NCBI RefSeq assembly: GCF_002261225.1
Contig: NZ_NEVM01000005.1
Coordinates: 496,001 to 560,000 of the forward strand
DNA length: 64,000 nucleotides
Reading direction: 5' to 3'
Origin: Bordetella genomosp. 10
GTDB lineage: Bacteria; Pseudomonadota; Gammaproteobacteria; Burkholderiales; Burkholderiaceae_B
Shown here: piece by piece, positions 44,688 through 54,737 of the stretch
How the letters are laid out: every line of letters begins with the position of its first letter
How positions within the stretch are numbered: the first letter of the stretch is position 1
Position numbers and translations under genes: made by a program
The notes under the pieces: generated by a model
Told to the model about the DNA's origin: nothing
The model's input: only the letters and a program-made list of their open reading frames with translations
Database searches by the model: none

Positions 44688-46115
44688 ATGGCTAGGCATC
44701 AACTGACAGATCGTAAGATCACTACTTCCAAACCCAGGGAAAAAGAGTATTTTCTCACCGATGGTGACGGCCTCTACCTTCGAATTCGTCCGGGCACGCA
44801 AAAACGACCTGCTGGGCCTCGAACGTGGATTTTTCGCTACATGAACCTGTCCGGCAAGCCAGATAAGAAGTCTCTAGGCTCCTATCCAGTACGCTCACTT
44901 GCCTCAGCACGTGATGAAGCGGGGAAATGCCGACAATTGCTCTTAGACGGGATAGATCCGCGCTCCAGTCAACAAAGAATTCCCAAAACAGTCGTGCAGG
45001 CTGTTGAACAATGGATCAAGGAATCTCTCATAGGCCGGCGCCTGCCACACGGCGTCCATGTGTGTAGGTTACGCCTTAAAAAGCATATCCTCACCCATAT
45101 CGGCAATGACAGCCTGAGGACACTCACGCGTTCTAAGCTCGTCAGTATTCTCGATCGCATCAGACTCAATGGAGCTCCAGCTCAGGCGGGTAGCGTCCTC
45201 ATTGATATGGTGCAGATGTTGAACTACGCCGAGGACAGAGATTGGATTGCCAAGAACCCAATCCGCACGTTGAAGAAGAAAGATATCGAAGTCAGAGATG
45301 TCGTGCGTGACCGCGTCCTATACCCACCTGAGATCTTGCTACTGCGCGATAGCCTAGTCAAGCCAATCTATATGACAAACACGTGCAAAGCAGGAATATG
45401 GATTTCACTCTCCACGCTATGCCGAGCGGGTGAGGTTGCTGCCTGTACGGAACACGAAATTGACTGGCAAAAACGAATATGGCGTTTAGCACCTGAGCGA
45501 AACAAATCAAAACGCGAGCACATCATTCATCTTTCAGACTTCGCCTTTTACTGGTTCTGCAAACTTCGTGACTCCCCAGCTCGAAGAACAAAGTATCTCG
45601 TGCCAGGCCGAAAGGGCGCTCTTCACGCAAAATATAGCTCCTTTTCATATCAAATCACGGCAAGGCAACAAGGCGACCGAAACATTCGAGATGCCGGCAG
45701 TCTTGCTTTACCGAAAGGGAAATGGACCATGCATGATCTGCGCCGCACTGGCGCAACGTTGATGGGTGAACTCGGCGTCCCCGAAGACATTATTGAACGA
45801 TGCCTCAATCACCGCATGGGAAATTTGGGGGAAAAAAATACGTTGATCTACACGTATCAGAAGCAGCAACGCTTGCTTGAGCGAAAGATGGCCTTCGACA
45901 CACTGGGAAAATACCTAATGAGCATGCTCGGTCATCCGGACACTTGGCGACCGACATCTGAGCCATCGCCTCTTCTTGTCGAGCCTCCTGACATGCTTGG
46001 ACAATACCAAAAAGAATGGCTAGCTGCCGGTCGGCAGCTAGCCATTCTTCTTCAGAAGGAAACGATGGAAAGTCTTTCGGCGAAAGAACAAACTCAATCA
46101 GTTGCTTTCACCTAA
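44688..46115 (+). CDS. Tyrosine integrase, P4/DUF4102 type (copy 2)
   Basis: The 475-residue protein has the same architecture as copy 1: DUF4102 N-terminus, core-binding and catalytic domains with LCRAGE, HDLRRTG, CLNHR and LIYTY all intact. Its coding sequence is more AT-rich than copy 1, so this is not a recent duplication. It is a long-diverged paralogue, perhaps from a second element that landed in or beside the first. I find no GCGGTAG core or TTGTACCC pair next to it. An ACCCTT-ATTG-AAGGGT hairpin lies just before the ATG. Confidence 0.92.
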   Translation: MARHQLTDRKITTSKPREKEYFLTDGDGLYLRIRPGTQKRPAGPRTWIFRYMNLSGKPDKKSLGSYPVRSLASARDEAGKCRQLLLDGIDPRSSQQRIPKTVVQAVEQWIKESLIGRRLPHGVHVCRLRLKKHILTHIGNDSLRTLTRSKLVSILDRIRLNGAPAQAGSVLIDMVQMLNYAEDRDWIAKNPIRTLKKKDIEVRDVVRDRVLYPPEILLLRDSLVKPIYMTNTCKAGIWISLSTLCRAGEVAACTEHEIDWQKRIWRLAPERNKSKREHIIHLSDFAFYWFCKLRDSPARRTKYLVPGRKGALHAKYSSFSYQITARQQGDRNIRDAGSLALPKGKWTMHDLRRTGATLMGELGVPEDIIERCLNHRMGNLGEKNTLIYTYQKQQRLLERKMAFDTLGKYLMSMLGHPDTWRPTSEPSPLLVEPPDMLGQYQKEWLAAGRQLAILLQKETMESLSAKEQTQSVAFT

Positions 46116-46557
46116 TCATCTCCTCCCTCTATTTCAACGAACTGTTAACGAAGCACCGCACTATGCACCAGTACCAGGCTTCTTGGCCTGAACCATATGG
46201 TCCTACTCAATTGCCAGAGTTAGTGCAAGAACGTGGATAAAAACAATGAGAAGGAGCGGAAGATTGAGCAATCGGCCGGAGCCAGATCGTTCCTTGCGCT
46301 GCAACGCCACATTATGCGTCTAGCGGGCCCAGTGTCTTGATTTTTCCGTCGGCATGATGCGTCGCTGTGCCATCCACTACGTCCACATAGATATAGTGGT
46401 AGGTAGGGCTTGCGGGGCATCACCGCATTCTAGCCTCACTGCTATTGCTGCTCTCAAAGTTCAGAAAACGCCATAGGTGGCTGAATTTTTTGAATTTTTC
46501 AAGAATGGGAAAAGCTACCAGCGCGAACCGTGGTGGCTTGGTACAGCGCTTGGGAGA
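46116..46557. other. Intergenic after integrase 2
   Basis: About 440 bp with no gene I can support. It contains the first copy of the 62-bp direct repeat (46409-46470). Confidence 0.5.
46409..46470 (+). repeat. 62-bp direct repeat, copy 1, flanking GIY-YIG gene
   Basis: This copy starts CTTGCGGGGCATCACCGCA and ends TCAGAAAACG. Copy 2 at 47797-47858 is in the same orientation with four mismatches over 62 bp by my count. The pair brackets the GIY-YIG gene and nothing else. Confidence 0.85.
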
Positions 46558-47676
46558 TCAGGCTATTCGTGCGTAGGTCTTTCCATCCAAGACTCGTTTT
46601 ACTTGGTCCACGTCTTTCGCTCCGATGCGCACGTAAATTTCCTCGGGCGTGTGGTTTTTGGCGAGTTCGCGTATTGCCTTGACTTGGACCACGGATAAGC
46701 GCCCGTCCCGCCCGCAAATCTGCGCTATCGCCCAGTCGTTGTCCCTCCACTTTTCGGCGACCCATGGCGCCGGCAATCCCAAGCGGGGATGGTCATTCAG
46801 CCACTTGTGCAGAATCTTGTCGCGGTCATCGGGCAGAGGAACGACGCCTTTCGAAAGCAATCCGTTTTCGCGCAGGTAGCGCAGGCCGCTCTTTCCGCCC
46901 GGCACCATATTGAGCCGGCGTTCGTCATCCCAATGCCCTTCCACCAGGAACTCTTCCGCCTCGTAGAGCTGCTCCAGATCGTCGGTGATAGCCATCACCT
47001 TGTGGTGCACGTACGTGAGACGCCTATCCTCTTGCTCTTCTCGAAATCGGCGATGGAAAAGCAATGGACTGCCCGTCTCAATCGCGCGACGGTGCTCGGA
47101 CCAGCGCTTTTGCCAGCTACGGGTGGACACACCCACATAAAAGGACCCGTCGTCGGGGTACGACGCACCAGCGCCGAAGATGTGCTGGTAGAGGACGTAT
47201 GCGCGTTCGGGGTAGTGCCTGGGCGATAGCAGGAAGTGCGCGGGCACCGAAAATACAAGGCTAGGGCTCCTGATGGTGCTTTCGTCAATCTGCGTAGCTC
47301 CACGCATGGCCGTAGCCAAGTACGCGGGGTCAGTAACGACTTCCACCGAAATCGTAGGCTGGATAGCTAACTCGCCTTCGCCCAGGACGCCGAGACCGTA
47401 CTCTGGCTTGCGGTCCACCGTTCTGTGCCCATCCATGAGCTTCCGGAACGGAGAGATGAACCCCGGACGGTCGCCCATGAAAATCATGCGCACCACGGGT
47501 ATCACTTGGCCTGGCTTGAGCCTAAACACGCCGTGGGGATTCTCAGCCACCCGCGCCCATTCCCGCCCGTAGTCGGAGGACCGCACGAAGTCTTCAAGCA
47601 GTTGCTCAACCTCGCGCCGCCGTCCAATCATCGACTTCGGCGCCAGATGCTCCCACCATGCCTTGTTTAGCTTCAT
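46558..47676 (-). CDS. GIY-YIG nuclease-domain protein
   Basis: The 372-residue protein has a GIY-YIG-like nuclease at ~155-265: YVLYQH (160-165), FYVGVSTR (179-186) with the following Arg and His195, a Glu around 241-242 and the closing LNMVPGG. The first ~150 residues are a beta-rich domain I do not recognise. The last ~85 residues look like a small helical, possibly DNA-binding, tail (SVVQVKAIRELAKNHTPEEIYVRI). It could be a homing or defence nuclease. It lies alone, bracketed by 62-bp direct repeats, as if it had arrived as a cassette. Confidence 0.72.
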   Translation of the reverse strand: MKLNKAWWEHLAPKSMIGRRREVEQLLEDFVRSSDYGREWARVAENPHGVFRLKPGQVIPVVRMIFMGDRPGFISPFRKLMDGHRTVDRKPEYGLGVLGEGELAIQPTISVEVVTDPAYLATAMRGATQIDESTIRSPSLVFSVPAHFLLSPRHYPERAYVLYQHIFGAGASYPDDGSFYVGVSTRSWQKRWSEHRRAIETGSPLLFHRRFREEQEDRRLTYVHHKVMAITDDLEQLYEAEEFLVEGHWDDERRLNMVPGGKSGLRYLRENGLLSKGVVPLPDDRDKILHKWLNDHPRLGLPAPWVAEKWRDNDWAIAQICGRDGRLSVVQVKAIRELAKNHTPEEIYVRIGAKDVDQVKRVLDGKTYARIA

Positions 47677-48174
47677 CGCGTCACCGCCTATCCTTCAAAA
47701 GCAGGCCGGCCAAGCCCATCGTTGGCGTGCCGTTTGAGAGCCCAGCTTGCACGTCTGTTGCTCCTCCTTCCAAACCAGCGCCGAACGCGGCATCGCCTTG
47801 CGGGGCATCACCGCACTCTAGCCTCACTGCTATTGCGGCGCTCAAAGTTCAGAACACGCTCTAACGCCGCCAAATTCACCGCTCAGATGGACCCAAACAC
47901 CAGCTAACCTACCGTTATAGAACTGCACGCAACTCGTACCGCCAATCATGCCGGTGTGCTAAACCCTGAATTTGACCAACGCTACACCCATCCTTCAAGC
48001 CGAACCTACTCGAAGGGGCTCCTACTGATATTGCTCAAGGGGCGGTTGGAGTCGCTACTGAGCGCGAAGCCCGTGGATCTGCCGCAGATGGGACGGTGCT
48101 CCAAGATCATTGCTAACGCCACTGGGGAGGAGCTTCAACGATCTACTGGTCCTCCGCCCCCATGGCCTTCCTAA
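47677..48174. other. Intergenic with repeat copy 2
   Basis: About 500 bp. It holds the second 62-bp repeat at 47797-47858. A 72-codon plus-strand frame at 47956-48174 has no recognisable product or ribosome binding site and I do not call it. Confidence 0.45.
47797..47858 (+). repeat. 62-bp direct repeat, copy 2
   Basis: Same orientation as the copy at 46409-46470, 1,388 bp apart start to start. The only difference between the copies is a few substitutions, so they share a recent origin. Confidence 0.85.
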
Positions 48175-49389
48175 TCACCGCTTTGGTGAAAATCTAAATG
48201 GCAAGACAGTGCTGCTCTCTGCTGCGGCCACTGGTTGATTTGAACTAGTGGGCACCGATCGCAAGCGAGCGAGTTGGAGAACCTTAGGCTTGCCCTGGAA
48301 GTACCCTTCAGGCAAGCCAGTCAGCATTTCAATATCATGCACAGCCAAGCCAAGATGCCTAGGAATCGAGTCGAGTGGCATGACATTTTCCTCGACAAGA
48401 AGATCAATTGTTCGACGTAGCAAACGTGGTTTCTCTGGTACCCGATCGTCGTCGCCTGGCTCCGACTTAGCCCCCCAACGTGCAGACCGCCGTTTGAAAA
48501 GCAACTGAGCAGCCTCTTCATCCAAAATCTTCAGTGCACGCAAACGCATCACGATCGCAGCAACAGAGACACCCCAGCGGCGCTTTAACAAGAGGAGGTC
48601 GTCCAAGGTGACAGGCGTACGCACTTCATTCGCAAACGTTTCGGCGGGCAATAGAAACGCGCCCGCAAAGCGATGTGCTTGCTGCTCCAACTGTTTGTGA
48701 CGATCGCGCTCTGTCGGTCGTGGAATATGTCGATGCAAAATCAGATGGCCGAGCTCATGGGCTAGGTCAAAGCGGCTTCTATAGCCATTGTCCTTGTCAG
48801 CGGACAACAGCACGAGCGGACGCCCAAGTGCTTCACTCCATGCCGATAGCCCTTCGATTTGGGAAATGCCGGTCTCCTCGCGAATGAGGATCACCCCGGC
48901 ACCTTCAATCGCTAACGCAAGATCTGGTACTGCGGTACGACCGATGCGCCAGAGATCGCGGCATTCGCTCGCAGCGAGCTCGATCTCATCCGGCGTGATC
49001 TCGTCGGGCTCCGTGAATGCCCTCGTCGGCAAATTCAACGCTGGATAGTCCACGAACTCCGACAGGGCAAGCGAAACGTCTTGGGCCCATTCCAAGCGGG
49101 CCTCTAACATCGCACGCGCAGCGACATGCGCTGACGCATTGCTGCGAAAGAGCGGCAACGACACCTTGGCCGAAGGCGACCGCGTAAACCACTCCGGCGT
49201 CACATTAACCACGCTCGCCAGGCGCTCAAGAGCATCACGCTCTGGCGCCTGACTACCTGACCGCCATTTGCTGACCGTGGCGGGAGACACACCAACTAGT
49301 GAGGCTAACTGTGCTTGGCTCAAGCGCCGAGCGGAAAGAACTTGACTCAGGCGTTCGCGCTCAAAGCCCTGGATACCACCGCGGCTCAT
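48175..49389 (-). CDS. XRE regulator fused to ImmA/IrrE metalloprotease
   Basis: The 404-residue protein has an XRE helix-turn-helix (~10-65, LSQAQLASLVGVSPATVSKWRSG). A linker and an ImmA/IrrE zinc-protease domain (~140-290) with HELGH (211-215) in FDLAHELGHLILHR follow. Such proteins cleave or sense partner repressors and often control mobile elements or toxin modules. Its start overlaps the stop of the 215-residue gene by 4 bp, so they act together. The target protein is unknown. Confidence 0.85.
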   Translation of the reverse strand: MSRGGIQGFERERLSQVLSARRLSQAQLASLVGVSPATVSKWRSGSQAPERDALERLASVVNVTPEWFTRSPSAKVSLPLFRSNASAHVAARAMLEARLEWAQDVSLALSEFVDYPALNLPTRAFTEPDEITPDEIELAASECRDLWRIGRTAVPDLALAIEGAGVILIREETGISQIEGLSAWSEALGRPLVLLSADKDNGYRSRFDLAHELGHLILHRHIPRPTERDRHKQLEQQAHRFAGAFLLPAETFANEVRTPVTLDDLLLLKRRWGVSVAAIVMRLRALKILDEEAAQLLFKRRSARWGAKSEPGDDDRVPEKPRLLRRTIDLLVEENVMPLDSIPRHLGLAVHDIEMLTGLPEGYFQGKPKVLQLARLRSVPTSSNQPVAAAESSTVLPFRFSPKR

Positions 49390-50033
49390 GGTGCTCCACC
49401 ATCGTTGCCCTGCTTCTTGATTTTCTTGAGTTTGGGCTTGGCCAGATCGTCTTGCGCCGCCGGCTTCTGCTCGTAGCGTTGCAAGAATTCATTAAGCGGC
49501 TCTTTGAAGAGCCAGCTACGCATGTCCCGATTGGGAACGGCGATCTGGATCGACATGGGCGACTCGGGCTGGATATGCAACGACCCGGAAAAACACGCCA
49601 CAAAGAACGCCACAGCTTCGGCTGGAGGCATGTACCGACCAAACAACTCCGGCTGCACCAACGGCTCGATGGCTTGGTTCGCAAGCGACATCTGACGGCG
49701 CGTGTGGCTACGCCGGCCATTGACCCAGAAACCATCCGGGATATTGAACCGAGCCAGGGTAAAGATTCCGCAGCGGCCGGTGACGATGCCATTGCCGCGG
49801 ATCGGGGTCGGCGAAGCTTCTTCCGTCGCCAAGACACGATGAAAGGCTTCATTCATGTGAAAGTGCCGCCCGTGCCCCACTATATGAGGAAGATGCCCCT
49901 CATCCATGCCTTTGGAGGCAGCGTAGGCGCGCTGTGCACCGGCTTCCAGGGCTTCCTCAACACCCATGACCAACCCGCGAGGGATGTTACGCACTAGCAG
50001 TTCAGGGATTGAGTCTTTCAGTGGCTGAGTCAT
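49386..50033 (-). CDS. Hypothetical protein coupled to XRE-ImmA/IrrE protease
   Basis: The 215-residue protein has no named domain. It shows RGNGIVTGRCGIFTLARFNIPDGFW in the middle and a Lys-rich tail (KPKLKKIKKQ). First gene of a two-gene unit with the protease (ATGA overlap). By analogy with other XRE-ImmA pairs it may be the protease's substrate, a toxin or a stabilising partner; the sequence does not decide. Confidence 0.72.
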   Translation of the reverse strand: MTQPLKDSIPELLVRNIPRGLVMGVEEALEAGAQRAYAASKGMDEGHLPHIVGHGRHFHMNEAFHRVLATEEASPTPIRGNGIVTGRCGIFTLARFNIPDGFWVNGRRSHTRRQMSLANQAIEPLVQPELFGRYMPPAEAVAFFVACFSGSLHIQPESPMSIQIAVPNRDMRSWLFKEPLNEFLQRYEQKPAAQDDLAKPKLKKIKKQGNDGGAP

Positions 50034-50222
50034 AGGTGCCTCAAAGTCGGATTTCGCTTATCGGGATTCTATATCAAATTTATTTCGCTTAGAACCATAG
50101 TCACCCTACCAAGTTGCGGCTCAATTGCTTCCTCACCGAAGCCCTTCATGCATCTCGCAAAATGTTGAACAGGTACCCAGACATCATATAAATATGCTCT
50201 GAGCTGCATAAATTCCCCGTTA

Positions 50223-50254
50223 TTGACAAAAATATGCGATAAAGCGCATATTTT
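50223..50254 (+). promoter_or_regulatory. Promoter with overlapping palindromic operator before XRE gene
   Basis: TTGACA (50223-50228) fits a -35 box. Perfect inverted arms AAAATATGCG (50229-50238) and CGCATATTTT (50245-50254) directly follow and would cover the -10 region. A further GCGCATATT-like half site (GACGCATATTCC) occurs near the start codon. This is typical of self-repression by an XRE protein. Confidence 0.6.
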
Positions 50255-50311
50255 GAAGCGACCTCCCGCCATAGAGTTGACTGTCACACCGCTAGATTGC
50301 CAGGATAATTT

Positions 50312-50620
50312 ATGCATTCAGACGCATATTCCTCGATGAGAACATTGCCAGACGTCGGGACGCGCTTCAAAGCCATGCGTAAGGAGACACATAAAACGCA
50401 AGGGCAGCTGGCCGCCATTACCGGCATGCGGCAGGAGGCAATCTCCCGCTTCGAGACTGGATCTGCAGCTGATTTTTCTCTGAGCAAGTTGCTCAAGCTG
50501 CTGGAAGCGCTAGACCTGGAACTTGACTTCAAACCGGCAGTACGCCGGCCAACGCTTGAAGATCTCCTGACCGAGCGACGTAGCCAGTTGCAAGAGAAGT
50601 CGGATAGGTCTGGAGCCTGA
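50312..50620 (+). CDS. HipB-like XRE regulator without HipA partner
   Basis: The 102-residue protein has an XRE helix-turn-helix (GTRFKAMRKETHKTQGQLAAITGMRQEAISRFETG) similar to HipB-type antitoxins, followed by LEALDLELDFKP. An AGGA box precedes the ATG at 50312; a later Met at 50339 has none. No toxin gene follows: the element ends 260 bp later. It is either a lone regulator of the element or the leftover of a toxin-antitoxin pair. Confidence 0.78.
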   Translation: MHSDAYSSMRTLPDVGTRFKAMRKETHKTQGQLAAITGMRQEAISRFETGSAADFSLSKLLKLLEALDLELDFKPAVRRPTLEDLLTERRSQLQEKSDRSGA

Positions 50621-50784
50621 GCAATCCCGTCAGGGAATCCTATGACATGGCCGAGCCCATCGACACGGATGGATCAAGCACCGGCTACCCCATCTGCTGG
50701 GCATAACGCCGCTGGCTAACGGGCCGAATGCGGGCCCGGCGGTTGATTGCAATCGCCTCAGTCCTAAGCCTGCGTAAGGCCACG

Positions 50785-50809
50785 ACAACTTGTACCCGAA
50801 TCTGTACCC
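50785..50809 (+). repeat. Right TTGTACCC-type pair, candidate integrase arm site
   Basis: CAACTTGTACCC and GAATCTGTACCCC stand in tandem, same orientation and spacing as the pair at 33680-33703. Confidence 0.55.
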
Positions 50810-50875
50810 CAGATCATAAGGTCCATGGGATTTTATTTTTATTAATCAAAAACTTAGATCGATAGTTAGATAGTT

Positions 50876-50882
50876 GCGGTAG
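50876..50882. other. attR core of the integrative element
   Basis: GCGGTAG identical to the core at 33557-33563. On the right the TadG-like coding sequence resumes (codons ...TGC TAC TAC CGC on the minus strand). Confidence 0.75.
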
Positions 50883-51748
50883 TAGCAGCCGATGTACTTG
50901 TTCGACCGCAAGGCATGGTGCGATTGCGTATCGACGGACTCCCAACTGCCCTCGCGCGTCAGCGACGTGCCGCCGATGCGCCGCAACTGATGCCGCAACG
51001 TCGGGCAGCGATAGCTGACCGGCCAGGGATTGAGCGCCAACCCCTTGCGCGGTCCGAGAAAGGCATAGCGGTCGGTGGCGCGCAGGACCAGCGGGCGGAA
51101 TGCGCCGTCCCGGCGCCCCGAATAGCGCTGCACGAATCCCGGCCAGCGATCGTCGGTGAAGGCCAGCGCCAGCCGGTCCCGCTGCGTCGCCGCGCCCAGC
51201 GCGGCTTCGGGCCACTCGGGATAGTTCGCCCGCAGCACTGCCCGCATGGCCCGTTGCCGCGTCTCCGGCAAGTCGCGCAGTATGGCCTGCGCCGCGCGCG
51301 AGAGCACGCCATGCACCAGCGCATCGTGACGCGCGTGGGCCTCGGCGAAGCGATCCAGCGCGCCGGGCACGCCGTCGATGCGGACCGCGCTGGCGTAGGC
51401 CGCCGCGTGGGACGGACCGTAGAACCGCGCGATCAGCATGCCCGGCGGGTTGCCGCGCCGGAAGCGCGCCGCCTCGTTCTCGCCGAACTGCGCCCAACTG
51501 GCGAGGGTCGCGACATGCGCCAGCGCGATCTGATGCGCGACCTGCGTGCGATTGACGTAGGCCAGCAGGTTCAGCGCCCGCGCCTGCACCAGGGCGCCGC
51601 TGTACGCCGCGGCGTCGGCCGCGTGCGTCAGGCGCACGCGGGCGGCCACGGTGTTGCCATGATCGTGCAGGACCACCAGCGACAGGACCCCGACCGAAAC
51701 GAGGCCCAGCGCGAGCGGCAAGGCATAACCGCGCGCCCGCCTTCTCAC
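50876..51748 (-). pseudogene. 5' part of TadG-like gene, cut by the integrative element
   Basis: It encodes 291 residues beginning RRRARGYALPLALGLVSVG, a TadE/TadG-type start with one hydrophobic helix, and ending KYIGCYYR at the core. Reading on into the element adds ten foreign residues to a stop at 50846. Joined to the fragment at 32939-33563 it gives an uninterrupted 496-residue protein. The start is a GTG at 51748 overlapping the stop of the pilin gene. Confidence 0.87.
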
Positions 51749-52119
51749 CGCCCGGCTCCGGCGGCGGCATTGCCGGTAAAGGATTTGAGGGTCTTTTCCT
51801 TGACCTGGCTCTTGGCCTTGGAGGCGGCCATCTGCGCCTTATTGCTGGCGTCGGTGCCGTTTTCGCCGGCCAGTTCCCGCGCCATCGCGGCGGTCTGCGC
51901 GCGCACGACCTGCCCGAACAACTGATAGACGGCGATCGCCGCCACCGCCACCAGGGCCACGACGACCACGTATTCGGTCATCCCCTGCCCCAACTGCGCC
52001 AGGCGCCGCCGCGGCCTCGGTCCCGTCCGTCCGGACGCGCGCCGGACGGCGAACGAAGCGGCAAGGCCATCGGCCCGGGCCGCCGGGGCCCGAAAACCGG
52101 TCTGAGTTGATCCCCACAT
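51745..52119 (-). CDS. Flp-type pilin-like protein
   Basis: The 124-residue protein has a prepilin motif: Gly44 followed by QGMTEY (Glu at +5, Tyr at +6) and the hydrophobic helix VVVVALVAVAAIAVYQLFG, as in Flp/Tad class IVb pilins. The leader of ~44 residues is longer than usual, so a later start is possible, but an AGGGGA binding site precedes the ATG at 52119. The C-terminal half is polar and Lys-rich, longer than a classic Flp pilin. First gene of the tad operon; overlaps the TadG-like gene. Confidence 0.75.
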   Translation of the reverse strand: MWGSTQTGFRAPAARADGLAASFAVRRASGRTGPRPRRRLAQLGQGMTEYVVVVALVAVAAIAVYQLFGQVVRAQTAAMARELAGENGTDASNKAQMAASKAKSQVKEKTLKSFTGNAAAGAGR

Positions 52120-52200
52120 GAAAGTCCCCTGAAGAAATGGAAGGGACTTCAGTGTGGGCGCGTCCGCCGCGGCTCGCTATCCGCAAATGCCGACGTAGCC

Positions 52201-52228
52201 AAAAACATCCGGCCGGCGAACGCCGGCC
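52201..52228 (-). terminator. Rho-independent terminator after ydeP-like gene
   Basis: The minus strand shows GGCCGGCG-TTCG-CCGGCC followed by a short spacer and five T residues (52201-52205). It separates the molybdoenzyme gene from the tad operon start. Confidence 0.75.
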
Positions 52229-52236
52229 CGGCCGGG

Positions 52237-54558
<2,322 letters not shown>

Positions 54559-54671
54559 GCTGTCCGATGTCCTGACGGCGCCGTCCCGCGGAATCGCGGG
54601 GGAAGGGCCGGATGAAGCAAGATTACGCGCGCGGACCGGCGCGCAGGGTGCACACCTGCATGGCCAAAAAA

Positions 54672-54717
54672 AGAGCACAGTTTCAAGAACGGGCCTAGAA
54701 TCACCAAACTGTGCTCT
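54672..54717. promoter_or_regulatory. 12-bp perfect inverted repeat in the mocR/ydeP-like promoter region
   Basis: AGAGCACAGTTT (54672-54683) and AAACTGTGCTCT (54706-54717) flank a 22-bp spacer containing TAGAAT, a good -10 match. The gene for a MocR-type regulator starts 21 bp later. An autoregulatory operator is the likely reading; the distance to the ydeP-like start (114 bp) would allow control of that gene too. Confidence 0.65.
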
Positions 54718-54737
54718 GAATCAATTCCTGCCCATTC

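Larger units (their letters stand above)
33564..50882. mobile_element. Integrative element of about 17.3 kb in a TadG-like gene
   Basis: The element is bounded by 7-bp cores and inserted within a protein gene of the Tad pilus cluster. A P4-type tyrosine integrase lies 180 bp inside the left end. Paired TTGTACCC motifs occur near both ends in the same orientation (33680-33703 and 50785-50809). GC content is clearly lower than the flanks. Cargo: two integrases, a NERD-kinase-helicase system, a restriction-like endonuclease with a two-gene unit, a GIY-YIG protein and an XRE-ImmA/IrrE pair. No conjugation, phage structural or replication genes are seen, so it is a passive or mobilised island. Confidence 0.88.

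Noticed and set aside
47820..47880. Integron attC site next to the GIY-YIG gene
   Set aside because: TCTAACGCC resembles part of an attC, but no matching inverse core or paired inner boxes are present, and no integron integrase is in the window.
47956..48174. 72-codon plus-strand frame
   Set aside because: No ribosome binding site, no family resemblance, and it lies in a repeat-containing spacer.
33564..50882. CRISPR array or prophage within the element
   Set aside because: No regularly spaced repeats and no phage structural or replication genes were found.
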